From assembly GCA_013399695.1 (NCBI GenBank), contig VXAU01002306.1, positions 1,086,588-1,150,587 on the forward strand: DNA of 64,000 nucleotides, given 5' to 3'. This DNA is from Formicarius rufipectus. Lineage: Eukaryota; Chordata; Aves; Passeriformes; Formicariidae. The position numbers and the translations under genes were made by a program. Below are positions 35,814-48,260 of the stretch, piece after piece (positions within the stretch are counted from its first letter, which is position 1; every line of letters begins with the position of its first letter). The notes under the pieces were generated by a model, which did not search any database, had not been told where the DNA came from, and saw only the letters and a program-made list of their open reading frames with translations.

Positions 35814-37171
35814 CTAAAAACAACAGTGAAAAAGAAAAACATATTTTTTTTTTAATTAGACTGACATATTTCCACAGCCATTGAATTTTTATTTATGTCT
35901 TTGCATGCATCTTTGGTATGGAAAAACATATCCCATATGTTTTGAGGTGCACATCTCTACATAGTCATACCTGCTGCAATAATGTAACTGTAAAAAACCC
36001 CCAAGAAAACCCACCCCAATACAGGGTGAACTCAGTTCTTTGTGGTTTATAAGATTTGGTTAAACACTGAATCTTTTGGACCCCAGAAAAAGGACTTTTC
36101 TACTTAAGCATGTGGGTCAACCCAGAAAAAATTAAAGTAGTGGATTTTACAGATAACTCACGAGCAAGAAACACTTTTTTCTTGAAAGCGAGGCTCTACT
36201 GAACAGCTTCCTAAACTGTTGTTATTTTTATCACTGCAACATTTTGATTAAGTACCAGGGGAAAAAGTGAATTAAGGCACACCTTTGTTTTACCAACTCA
36301 TCAAGGATGAAATCCCATCCATGTTAATGTGCTCCCATTCATCTGACAACTCCTGCCTTAGAAAAAATCCCACAGCTGTATTAGCTGGATTCATAAAACA
36401 TAAGAAAAGGATTAAGAGGAAAGAGAAAAGAAACATTTCTCCTTTGCAAAAAGACCCTTCTTAAGTTAACAAGGCAGTACTGCCTTGACTAAGTAGTTCA
36501 TCATAAATAGATTGCAACATTAAAACTGACCGGAATTACTTTTATCAACTTCTTAAATAGAAAAATCATTTTAATAGACTCATAGAACTTTCTTTACTTT
36601 CACATAAAAACACAATTTCCCTTTTAAGACTAAAGACTTCTCCCTATAAAATATTACACATTAAAAATGAAACAATTTAGAAAAAGATTTATTTCTTTTG
36701 CCACTCGCTGAAGGCAAAATCCATCACTTTTCAGCTGTTCTGATTTTGACAGAAGGACAGCAATTAAATATTCCACTTTCCATCAGAAAAGGAAAACCTC
36801 AACTTTTGCTAGCCAAACTTTTTCTTCCGAGTCTATAACAGTATTTTACCTACCAACAGCTCAAAGACATGATTCATGTGCTGTTTGAGGAATCACATCA
36901 GCACACCAGGAATGCCCACGGGACATCCCTACAGTTCTCTTTCAAGCCTTCTAAGGATCTTTCCACTGACTGAAATCAAATTTCTCTCTTGAGACCTGCT
37001 GGCTCTTCCCAGTATAAAAGGGGTATACAATTAAAACCAGAGGCTTGGATCCATTCCCAAGTTCTCATGGTGTGGGTGGAAAGAGCTCTTGTAGAACTTT
37101 GCAACAGCAACAGAATGGCTCGAAGGACAATTATTTAGTTGTGATCACTGTGATTCTCGTGCAAAGCTTAC
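35814..37171 (-). other. PCSK2: PCSK2 intron 3
   Basis: This 1,358-bp phase-0 intron lies between exons 3 and 4. It is AT-rich with a short T-run near 35842-35853. I see no other element in it. Confidence 0.9.
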
Positions 37172-37285
37172 CAGGTACCACTGCTTTGTGAATAAAGGAT
37201 CGTTCATGTTGATGTCAATGTCGTTGATGTCTCTGTATCCTCTCTTCCTCCTGCTGAAGCCCTCCTGCTGCACAGCTTTCCTCAC
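37172..37285 (-). CDS. PCSK2: PCSK2 exon 3 (prodomain end and cleavage site)
   Basis: The 114-nt exon is 38 codons, phase 0 at both ends. The acceptor reads ttgcag just above position 37285 and the donor reads gtaagc just below 37172. The translation runs from VRKAVQQEGF through SRRKRGYRDIN to FTKQWYL. The RRKR motif followed by GYRD is the primary autocatalytic prodomain cleavage site of PC2, so mature PC2 would begin at that Gly. The mammalian protein, as I recall it, has DRKKR here, so this copy keeps the four-base furin-type pattern with a conservative change and a Ser before it. Residues after the site (DINMNDPLF, KQWYL) are the strongly conserved start of the catalytic domain. The sequence upstream in the protein is not visible in the window. 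Confidence 0.95.
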
Positions 37286-37984
37286 CTGCAAGGGTTAATT
37301 TTTACATCTTTAGCTCAACGTTCTTGACCAGGAGGCTTCTTTAACCTTCCTTTCAGGAGAGAAAAAGGTCAGGAAGTCACACTATTTGCCTCTGTGTCAT
37401 TTATTTGCAATTTCTAAACTGGTGACTGATTTCAGTCAAAATTCACAGAGAGGTAGAGGTAGAGAGCTTCAGGGTGTCTTATCTGGAGAAGGCTACAGCT
37501 TGAACATGTTTTGGACACCAAACAGTTTACATAAGAGCAAGCCTCTATCTAGGCATCATTATTATCCTTGATCTTCTTGCCATACTTTTACTTTTCACTG
37601 CCAGCAAAAGAGAAGTTAAAATTATTTCAGTAATTCCAAATATGCCACAGTTCCAAGCTGCAGACATTTGATAAAAATAAGGATGCAGGTCTCAATCACA
37701 CCTTCACTTTCTCAGATTTTTCTTCAGGTTATTATCAGGGAATTAGATAGTCTTTCCTGCCAAAGAGGTTTGCTGGGAGAAAAAAAAATCTGGTGTTGTG
37801 AGCTTTCATCATCATATTCCTGAGGCTCTCAAGAATGTGTCTTGCAAAATGAACCACTTTCAGGGATTATCCTGAGTGATAAGTAAGTGATAAATAAGTA
37901 CACGGTCAGGAAAAACTACAAACTGATCAAATTGGCTACAGTGTAAGACATGAAAATACAGGTTATGAAACACAAGTAGCCACA

Positions 37985-38115
37985 GTTTTGGTTGTTTGGG
38001 TTTTTTTGTTTTGTTTTTGTGTGTTTGGTTTTTTTGGGGGGGTTGTTTGCTTGTTTTTGGTTTTTTGGTTTTGTTTGGTTGGTTGGTTTTGTTTTTGTTT
38101 GTTTGGGTTTTTTTA
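37985..38115. repeat. 131-bp nearly pure G/T tract
   Basis: Almost every base on the plus strand is G or T, with a single C near 38050 and no A. It is made of TTTGG, TTTTG and GGTT units plus one G7 run (38036-38042). On the sense strand of PCSK2 it is A/C-only. It lies about 700 bp upstream of exon 3. Confidence 0.93.
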
Positions 38116-38403
38116 ATCCTTCTCTTTATGTGCAGCAAATCCACCAAAAAAACCTTCAGTAAGCACTGTGTAAAAATAAGAAAAGTCAGACACAAATATC
38201 TTTGGAGACAGGAATTTCCAACATCAAAAACCCATGTAGAAGAGCATTCCTAAGGGATACCACGGAGGGGCTGTAATTGAAGTTACACCGCGTGCTAACA
38301 TACTCATAGACATTGCAGAAGTGCTGTCATGTTTCGCACAATCATTTATACTTTAGCCCAACACCTGAAAGCAAGATAGCATGAAGAGTCCCAGCATTTA
38401 ATG

Positions 38404-38429
38404 AAAAAAAAAAATAAAAAATAAAAAAT
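38404..38429. repeat. A-rich (AAAAAAT)n tract
   Basis: A run of 11 A followed by TAAAAAATAAAAAATA, about 300 bp beyond the G/T tract. It is a simple repeat with no recognised element. Confidence 0.85.
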
Positions 38430-39262
38430 ATTCTAGCCTTCTTGATCAAAGAGGAACGCTTAGAACCATAAACTGAGTACACCTTGAGGTGCAGCAAGAA
38501 GGCAGTAAGACCGCTAACATTTCCTCAGGCATGTTCTTGACAAGAATGCATGGCTATTAAATAAATCTAATAAATCAGAGAACCGTTCCTACCTTTGTGG
38601 CTTTGGCACTTCTGATTAAAAACAGGAGTTATAACACTGTGTCACAGCGACTCATATATACAGTGCCAGTCAAAATCGACAGAGGAGAAATTCATCCAAA
38701 GGCTAAATCAGATCTCAGGTCAGCTGAGTCATTCTTGGAGGTGTCTTTCTGCCTCTGTTAATTAAAGCAGGAGCCTCAAAAGGCGGTGCTCAGTGAGGTG
38801 CCTCAGGCAGAGATTAAACTGGGATCTACGGGATGGGCGCTAAAAGCTCTTTTCCTCACAGCCACAGTGCTTCATTATAACCCCAAAAACCTAACACCAA
38901 TCCACACTGAGCAGGAAGGGGCACAGCATACCCTGAAAAGTCAAATGTTTCTAACAATCTACTTGTGGGAATTTTAACTCCTTACCTAGACGTAACAAAG
39001 AGCAAAATACTGAATTCCTGAATTCTTTTGTTTATATGTGTGTTCTCACCACTTGTGCGGGTTCATTGCAAGCCAAGGCAAAACCCACCACAAAATAAGC
39101 CGGAAAGGGGACAGTGACTAAGCAGGACCCGTCCTTGGTGTACTCAGCAGTGCCAGGTAAAGCTGCACAGTCAAATAAGGTCTAAGCACAGTGTTTGCTA
39201 CCTCTGAGACAAGGCTCAGTGATGCCATGGAGACAACAGAGCAATCACCTGTCATCATGCCA

Positions 39263-39293
39263 CCCTCCCTCCCTCCTTCCTTCCTTCCTTCCC
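39263..39293. repeat. (CCTT)n/(CCCT)n pyrimidine microsatellite
   Basis: CCCTCCCTCCCTCC followed by TTCCTTCCTTCCTTCCC is a short uninterrupted pyrimidine tetranucleotide repeat in intron 2. It produces spurious short frames on both strands. Confidence 0.95.
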
Positions 39294-41325
39294 ACACCTG
39301 CCTCACTGCTTGCCACTGCAAACCCCAAGCTGTCACCACAGAACAGAGTCAGGAAGAGAAGCGAACCCTCACTCAGAGGGATGCCAGAGGAAAAAATATC
39401 CAGGGTGTTTGTGCTCCCACGCTGGCTCAGCAGGACCCGCTGCATTAAGGCACTGAACTAGGATTGAGCACAAAAGGATTTCTGCTAATTAAAAGGCAGT
39501 GCTGAGGAGCCCTGGCTTGTCTTTAAGACAACCTGGAGTAAGAAGAGGAGCAATTTGCAGATATAGCACTGGTTTCCCTCTTGGGGATCATCTCATCTGG
39601 CTGATCTGTTCCATCTGCACAACAGAATATAATTTACTTTTGCATTGCATTATAACTTCCTGAGACAAGGAAATATACCCCTCAAAGCGGTGCAAACCTC
39701 CTCTGAACTGAAACCACTCTGCTGGCTGGTTTCTGAACTCAGAGAAAGGGCGTACAGGACGTCACCATCCACGGATACAACGATCTCAAAAACTCTGAGC
39801 CCTCTTTTTCACCACAGAAACACGTTTGTAAACGACAAATGAAATCCAAATCATTACCATCAAGTCCAGAAAGGATTAGGCATTTCTGTCTTGAAATGAG
39901 TTGAGAGCTTTGGGTAAGGTCTCACATCTGCTACAAATTGCCTCTTTCAGTTGCCTTGTAGGAAGATCTTGCCCAGCACAAGGTAAGAACCTGCCTTTCT
40001 TCTCATGAAGATGTGTATAGAAAACAATAATCCCAAGCAAGAACAGGTAACATCCATATACTCCAGAAAAAAAGATCCCCAAAGTTGGAAAATGATAATC
40101 CAAATCCAATGAACTGAGAGGAAAACTGCCCATTTAGGGCTGCAGACCCTGACTCAGTAAAATCCCAGTCTTCTCACCAACTGGGTGTCTGCATTAGAAA
40201 AATGGTGGTTTTCCATCAAGCATCTGATTCTGCTTCTATTTTATGGTTTTATTCCTCAAGAAAAGCAAGCCTTCCCATGACATGAGTAACATAAACGCAT
40301 CAAGCACCACGTCACGGGTGAAACATTAGAAAAACACACACAAGGGAGAGCGAATCTGCATGTCCATCCCCAGAAAAGTACTGCAAAACATTCACTTCTT
40401 CTAACAGCCACCATCCCAGCCACTCGTGTGAAGCTCAGACCTGGAATCCAGTCCTCAAAATCCTATGCACAACGCAGCCTCATGCCATCTTATAAATACT
40501 TGTTTCTCTAACTGAAACTTCTCTAACTGAAGCAAGAAAAACAGCATCCATAAGAGAGGCTTCTGATAATAGTCTCTAAATGACTTGAGCCTGTGAAGCA
40601 TGAGACTTATTAGAACCTAGTGAAGCAACAAGATTTTCTTGCTAAGAAGGCAGGAATTTCACCATCTCAAAATTAGGCTTATTTATCTACAGTAACAGCC
40701 TTTTGTTTACTTCATTCTTAATTAATCTATCCCTTTTTTATTAGGATACAGGGTTAAGTAGAGCTCAGAATCTGAGTATCTGCTTTATTAGCACAGGACT
40801 AAATAATGAAAAAGTTACTAGCTGTGTTTTAAGCAGACTGAAGGTCATGTATCAACGAAGGCAGCCCATGGCTGATATGATCTTTACAAGGAAGAAAAGG
40901 TTCAAGTATTGATTTTTAATATACTTGTACTTATGCATGGTGCATAAAGTCACTTGGATGATAATAAACCAGCAGGATACCGATGCAGAACAAATTAGCA
41001 AAATAATCAATTGACTGCAGTACTGCTCTGGGAGGGCCAGAAACCACAGCACTCTAACTGTGCTCTCTGCTCCCATGAATGCCAAGATAATCAGCTCCTC
41101 GTTTTGATGGAACAGGGTTAATTGTACTGGTGAGCTCCTGCAGTTAAATGACTCTGTTATGCTGAGCATAAATGACAGATTTACTAATTTATACCAGTGG
41201 GTCCACAAAAGTGGAACAGTACATACAACCCCAACTTCAAAAATCCAGAACTTCAGAACAGGAGAATTTGGGCCAAATTCCAGAGGAGGAAGGCAGTCCC
41301 AAACTGATGACAACTAGTAGGCATG

Positions 41326-41350
41326 TTGGGTTTTTTTTAGAAAAACCCAA
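41326..41350. repeat. Perfect 10-bp inverted repeat with 5-nt loop
   Basis: TTGGGTTTTT (41326-41335), loop TTTAG, then AAAAACCCAA (41341-41350). The hairpin lies in intron 2 with no recognised transposon around it. A short T-run after the stem shows it is not a bacterial-type terminator context, since this is vertebrate DNA. Confidence 0.9.
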
Positions 41351-43891
41351 ACAGTGAGTTGATCAACCAAGGAAAGTCCTTTATTCTCTGAAGCCTCAGA
41401 GTCAAACACAGGTCTGTTCCTGAAGGTGAAATAAGAAGTTAGAAAGTGATAACCTGTATTTTTGAAGAAGTCAGGCAGGTGGTTGGAATTAGGCCCCCAA
41501 AATTGAACTGAAGATCAACGTCCCTTGAAAGTGGTTTGGAACGGTGTGTCCAGATGCACAAAAGTATTGCCAAATAAATCTCCTTCAGGGAGCAGAAACC
41601 TGTCCTGACTGCTGGTATCACTGATTCCTGACAGCCAAAGAAACATAGGGGCAACAAAAGAGAGAGGCAGAGAAGTTCGAGTGATTTGCACATCCAGCTC
41701 TTTAAAGAGCAATGAGAATGGGACAGCATGTGCATACAACAGCATTTGGGGGCAGTATCCATAAACGACATCACTCTGCTCCTAAACCCCATACAGAGTT
41801 AATGAGTGTCTTCTTCATCTCTGATTTCTTTCTAAAGTAAACACAAAGACATTTAATTTATTTTTTTTTAACCCACTCCATCCATATAACATAAAAGAGA
41901 TGTATATATTAGGGAACTACAACACCAGAGAAGAGCACCCATCTCACATTCTGTATTTTTCTTAAAGCCACAAAGTAACCGAGTTTTGTGTGACTCTCCA
42001 GCAGAAAATAAAAGGAAAACAACACTGAAGCTCAACACTAGCAAAAAAAAAAGAAAAGAAAGAAAAAAGAAAGTACAGAGCTACTTGAACTGCAACTAAA
42101 GTCAGATGAACCGAGCAAAACTGAATCACTTTTAAATGGCAATGGGGACAGCTCGTTTCTATAAAGGAACCAATAACCTGGGGTGGTGAAGCTGCTCAAC
42201 TCCATCCAGCCATGGCAACCCAGAAAATTGATGCCTTTTGTCGTGACAGAGCTGGATCCATCTGCTTCATTTCAATCTGTCTGAGCCTGTTTATGGCCCA
42301 GAAAGAACGAGCAGGGTTGTCAGGGCACTTGTGAGTGTCACTGACCATCCAACACTTACTAATCAAATGACAACTGCTCCTCTTGAGCGAGGTAATGACT
42401 TTCAAAGGCTCTCAAGGATCTCTCCATACCTAGCAACGAGTTGCTAAATGCAGGTGTTTCTGGAGGATTATTCATAAGAGCCTCCAGGTGCCTCTTCCAC
42501 CTGTATCCATTAATCCCTGGGGAGTGTTCTGTACAGGGACTCTGGCCCAAGGCTCCTGCCAGTCCTTGTAAGGTGCAGGTAGAGCCACTACAGCAGAAAT
42601 GTAGCAGCTGTGAAAGCACAAGACCTTAGAAACTTCAAAGTTTATCAACACAACCTTCCCCACCACTTCTGAGCAAAGGACAGAATAATATTTTTTTTTC
42701 CAATTTGAAAGGTTTCGTGTAAGGAAAAATGCATCTCTTTCCATAAAATACTTGCACCACTCTTGTTTTACGCACTTCTAAATGGCTATTTTCGTCTAGA
42801 CAGCATGAGAATTGCATTGATGTGCTCTCAAGAAGATCCCTTTTTCACTGTTTTTAACCATCCCTCCATTTTGCTGTTACTTGTTTTGTTACTAGTTGCA
42901 ACAGAGTCACAGGATATCAAGCACATGCTGGGATTTTTACTTATTCCACTTGGGATGTTCTGGACCAGTTCTAGTTTTCCACTTTCTCTAACCAGCCCCA
43001 TTTGCCTGCCCAAACACTTCTAAGCTTACACAGACCATCAGCAGATATAAAGTCCCTGGATACTTATGCCGTCCCCAGTCATCCCTCTTGCCATGTCTTC
43101 CCTTTTCTATTTACCTCCACCTTGTGTTGTTTGAACTTTTCCCCCTCCTCCCTGGACTTGGCATTGCAAAATGTCACACTCCCAGGTGAAGAGAACAGGG
43201 ACAAAACATTGCACCAGAAACTCTAACGAAAGACTTGCTGATTGCATTCCACGGGAAGTCCTGGCATAGCTCATTAACACATTAACTTCTGCTCATTAAC
43301 TTCTCTGCAAAAAATCATGGGAAATCTTAACACCAGAGTTACAGCCATTTAGGGAACTGCCCCCAGAAGCTCATCCTCAATCAGACAACAGTAAAATATG
43401 AACAGCCTGAGCTCAAAGGTTCCACTCGAGCAATTAACCTTTCTTGATGGAAAGACAATTTAAGGGACTGCAGTTTCAACCAAGCTCATATGTTTTCAGA
43501 AAGGTATGCAAGAACTGACTTGTTTCTGCCTTATTCTGTGAGCTTTTGTTTTCCTGATATTAGTTCAGTGCTTGGTAAATAAGGAGCTTTCAAAAATGAA
43601 AGAAGGGGGAAAGAAATCAATATTTTTGTCCATTTAGCAGGCCTCTCACAGTTCAGTGACATTCAGGAAACAGTGAGTAAAGAGACAAGGAATCAATGTG
43701 TAAGAGGAGGCTGCAGATGATATTCAACCTGCTCAGCTAAGCAATCAATAGCTCCTTTAGCTTTCACTTTGAAATGCAAGTGAGCTGTTCAGGCTGCAGC
43801 CTAAAATGAATGCTGAGCATGGATGCGCTGCAACGGAGAATGCCAATTTGATAAAACCAGAAATTTTCACAGGGTCATGCTCTCTTTGACA

Positions 43892-43930
43892 TCTTTTTTT
43901 TTTCCTTTTTTTTCTTTTTTTTTTTTCCCC
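43892..43930. repeat. T-rich polypyrimidine tract
   Basis: A 39-bp stretch of only T and C: runs of 7 to more than 10 T separated by CC, C and CCCC. It is probably a decayed poly-T or simple repeat in intron 2. No adjoining transposon body was recognised. Confidence 0.9.
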
Positions 43931-46900
43931 ACCCACCTTTGCTTTTAGGATTGAATTTATTAAGGGGAGAGACTGAGCCAGAGAAAAAGCCCTGGATATC
44001 TTGGCATGCAGTGCACTGCCTCAAGAGCAAGCTTCACACCTCTGCTCTCTCCTCAGTTTGGCATGAGGGACATAGCAGGATCTACATCATCACAGGTGCT
44101 GGCTGTTCTAGGAACTCTGCTTCCAAGTTTTTTTTTCACTCCTCGGGCAAGCCAACATGGGAGTAGGAGCGTTTCTGAAGTCTTGAGGTGTTTCCAAAGG
44201 AATGAAAATCTGCTTCTTATTCTATTATAACAACAGAAGAGATAAAATCATTTGTATTTCAAACAACATCTTACTGCAAGACAGCGGAACTGTTAGTTAC
44301 AAAATCACCAATCTCTGCAAGAAATAAATTCCCTGGAGATGGGCTATAACCACATGCATTAGTCTCTCCAGTAGGTCTGGAGAGACTGCAAACCACAGGA
44401 ACACTTTATCAGCAGCTTGTGGGCAAATCTTGCACTTTGCTGTCTCCCCAGTGGTAAGGGTCACATGGATCAGCCTCTCCGAATCAATCAGAATAACCAC
44501 CCCCAGTGTGGCTACAAACAACAGCATGTCTGGTCACAGAGAATTGGGCCTCATGCATGTAGGGCATTATCAGCTGTAGAGCCTCCCTTCTTAGCTGCAA
44601 AATTAATCTCTGCAAGTCAGTCTTCCCTTCTCTTACGTCCCTTTGCCAAGTGCCACAGACATACCTTTCCTTAATCATCATGGTTAGAAAAAAACCAAAA
44701 CCCTGCGTTCTTCTTCCTCAGCTGTAGAAGTCTTCTCATGAAGTGATTTTCACTTATAACAAAAAGGCCACCATCAATCTATGAGGTGATAACCAAAGTG
44801 AAATGAAAATCAAGCCCAGTTTATCTCTAAGATTGCAAACCTTTTGACTATATCTGTGCAGTACAAAGAAGAAAGGTGCTCACATGACACTGACTCTTCT
44901 AATTTAATTATTCTCTCTGTCATTTGTCCATCTGTAACTTTGGACTGTTTTTTATACCCCTGAGCAGTTGTCCAGCAAAGGACTTCCCTCCTACACCACC
45001 ACAGCTCACTGGTCCTACAAGGAGATACATACTACAGAGTCCATCTTTATATAACCTCCTTTTTAAAGATCTCATTACTGCAGTTGCTGCTTCTGCACAA
45101 GCAAAGAATAGCTGATACATCCCAAGAGAACAGGAGTGCTCACAGGCTAAAGATTCCTCTAACTCTGTTGATTTTAAGCTAATTTATTTCACGAAGCAGG
45201 TCTCCAGATAAGTGGGGACTGTGAGAAAATATCACTGGGAGAAAAATCTGCTTGGTCTAGTTTTGAGGGAAGACTCAGCTGACAGCTAAAATTACACTTC
45301 TTGTTGAAGTGTACCCTTAACTCACTCCAAGGTGGAAGAGACCTCCTGTAAATGTGTGAATATTTGTGCTAATGCCCAAACACATTTCGAGTCATAAAGC
45401 ATCATTTTCAGGAGCTCTCCCTCTAACTTCAGGCATTTAATAGCCTTTCTAAAGATGCCAATTTGCTATGCAGACATTAAGTATGGACAGGCTGGAAGTG
45501 CCCTGCAATACATGTGTGCACCACCACTTAGGGAAACTGAGTCAGCAGAGGATGAGACCTTCAACTAAGTCTGCAGGCTGTGCTGATAATAGACCCCCCC
45601 TGCTCTCCACAGTGACTCTGCACTTAAAACCTGCCTCCCGGCCTGTGCTATAACTCATCAGACTTCCATTTCATTCTCCACAGCCTCCTTCCCACTCAAA
45701 TGTCACCTAAGAGCTCGTCACTTTACCTTGAAACATCTGCCTGGAAAAATCCAACGCGCGTTTTCTCTCACGGCATTACTGGCCCGGATTATCCCCTTCC
45801 CATGTTACAGCAAACATGCCACAATGTCACACTCACTGAGGAGCTGCCTGTTGCCCTGTCCCTTTATGTAATTTATTTTGCTTTCCACCTGTGCTCCTTT
45901 TCTAAAACACCTTTTGAGTCAAGAACCCAAACATTTTCCTACAGCTGCCCCTGAAGTTCAATGACAGCATTCAGTCCCAATAACCACGGCAAGAGCCGTA
46001 GGGCTTAGAATGAAAGTCTACTTCAGCTTCCTCTGCTCCATCTGGATCCAGTGGTAGTGAAATATCTTCACACAGAACTGTTGCCAGAATCTCAGCTAAA
46101 GAGCAGTTTCTCAGAATAAAAAAGGCATCACAGCTCCAGGAGGGAAGGCAGGCAGGCTAGTGTCAGTGCTACTGTCCTACAAGCAGAAAAACAATCTAAT
46201 CTAAATTAATTTAAGGAAACCTGAATTAAAAGAGTGATTTAACACTGGTTGTGGGTCCTCCTAACCTGGAGTCGTGGGGTGACAGCAAAGAGAAGGTGGA
46301 CTCCAGCATTCAGAATTTCAGGCTTTCTCAAAACTGGTCTCAGGAAAGGTGGCAAGCGCCCTTTTGATCCCATTTTCCTGGCTGCAACCCTGCGAGTGCC
46401 CTGGAGAACACAGCTCTTCCCTTTTGTAACCTTCTTCTGCACTGCTGTTGCTCGATCCAATTTTTTCCTTTCTCTGTTTCTTCTGCTCCGTGAGCAAACA
46501 GTGCAGTTTGAAGCTGGGGAGAACACCTCCCAAAGAGGCACCTGCTTTGGCTAATGTGGAAGCGGGCAAATCTGTGCAGGGAGAGGAGAGGACACCACAA
46601 ACAGCCGCACACTCTTCCTCCAGCAGCTCCTGCAGCCTCTGCTCTGACTCAGGTCCCCACTGCACCACGCTGTCAGGCTGCTAGCATGGATTACTGCCCA
46701 CTGCTGTCAACACCTCCCAGCCAGGTGGCAATGACATCTGCAGAAGGCCCACTTAGCTTTAATAAAAAACTAAGCCAGCTTTTCCAAAGCTGCCTGCCTG
46801 GAGTGATGGAGCAACAGCTGCCAAAAAATATTTCAAACCCGTAATACTTAAACTTCAATGTCCACATGATATATTAGTGAGCCTTTGTTGTCCACTTTTA

Positions 46901-48138
46901 ACACCTTCAGAGCTCCATTGCTGTCACTTTGGAGATGACATATGGAATTGCAAGCCACTGGTCTTCCTCAAGTGCTGTCTGGTGGGAACTACATGGGCTG
47001 CACAATCTCTTCTCTCAGGAAATTTCATAACTGGAAGCCAGACACAAAACAGAAGCCACTCTTATGACAGAGGGAAAACTGCAATTATGCTGCTGCTCAC
47101 ATTCACGTCCCTGCTCATGCACCCAGCAGCAGAGTAGCTGTTAATAGCACAGCTGCTTCTTTATTCTATTACCATAAATACACTGGACAGGAAAGACACA
47201 GGGGCTTGCTCCCATGCTTGCCTTTCCCAGCCCAGGAGGAAGCAACTGGTGATTTATATTGCTCAGGCTGTGCAGGTTGCCATTGCATTTTTTCAGTCCC
47301 TGGATTCAGAGGTTTATGGATCCCCATCACCCAACACGTTAGTACAATCAGCAGAGGTTTATGTATCGCTGCTGCACAGCACTGGGTGAGCAGAGTAGAG
47401 CTGCCAGCGACAGGTCATCGGCCACACAGGAAGCATCAGAACAGAACCGTGTCTAGAGAACAGTTTCTGTATTAAGAGGAAAGGTAGGAAAAAACAGGGA
47501 AGAAGAGATTGGTTTGCAAAGAGGAACGAAACAGCTGATGCCCCATTGTCCTGGCCTTCATCCAAATCAGTTTTTAATTTGACACTTTCAAAGGACCGCG
47601 CTTGATCCTTGTCAAGACGATGCTGTAAGTCAGAATCCTTCATTTCTATCTTCAAATGCTGTCTTCCAGTTCCAGCTTTGGACCCTGCAGAGTGCCCTTG
47701 CAGATCTCGAGGGAGCCCAACACCAGGCAGGGAGCACAGCCAAGGCAGAGGCATCCGCACCAGGACCCTTTCCCCACCTCATCCCACAATCTGGCTGCCA
47801 CCGACTGGCAGAAAAGTGTCCTTCTGCCCCTGAACTGCCCAGAGCTTGGCAGTGGATTGAACCCATATTCCCCCAGGAAAAGCTTTCAGCTCTTTTCTTG
47901 ACAACAGGAGCACCAGGTCATGAGCCATTTGGCAATGGAATCACATCTGGTAATGGATTGTAGGCAGGAGACCTAACACAGAGCAGTGGTGAGGTCAACA
48001 GTGTGGGGAGAGATGACTCGAGATGATCCCAGCAAAAGAGAGCATGGACAGAAGGAAAAACCTGTGAAACTGAGCCAAATATTAATATGCTCAGTTTATC
48101 TCAGATGAAACTCTCCTGTGTGACAACAAAAAAACAGG

Positions 48139-48260
48139 GCATCCTCCCTCTCTGGAAGGGTTCAAGGCCAGGCTGGAGGAGGCTCTGAACAACCATTTCT
48201 GGTATGGGGAATGGAACTACGTGATCTTCAAGGTGCCTTCCAACCCATTCTGTGATTCTC
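48139..48260 (+). mobile_element. CR1 LINE 3' end
   Basis: The sequence reads CTCTCTGGAAGGGTTCAAGG, CCAGGCTGGAGGAGGCTCTG, AACAACCATTTCTGG, then TGGAACTACGTGATCTTCAA, GGTGCCTTCCAACC and ATTCTGTGATTCT. This is the complete 3' tail of an avian CR1, including the terminal short ATTCTGTGATTCT repeat, so the 3' end is intact and the element is 5'-truncated as usual. It is antisense to PCSK2. Confidence 0.92.

Noticed and set aside
37860..38195. 111-aa Lys/Asn/Thr/Pro-rich open frame
   Set aside because: Translation of the G/T-only tract on the opposite strand. Low complexity, no gene evidence.
40852..41313. Longest non-exonic open frame (153 aa, minus strand) with hydrophobic stretches
   Set aside because: It lies inside PCSK2 intron 2, shows no domain I recognise, has no splice or promoter context, and its length is within chance expectation for 64 kb of AT-rich DNA read in six frames.
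47359..47760. 133-aa minus-strand open frame, with overlapping frames on both strands
   Set aside because: Overlapping open frames on both strands reflect local base composition. No protein family was recognised.
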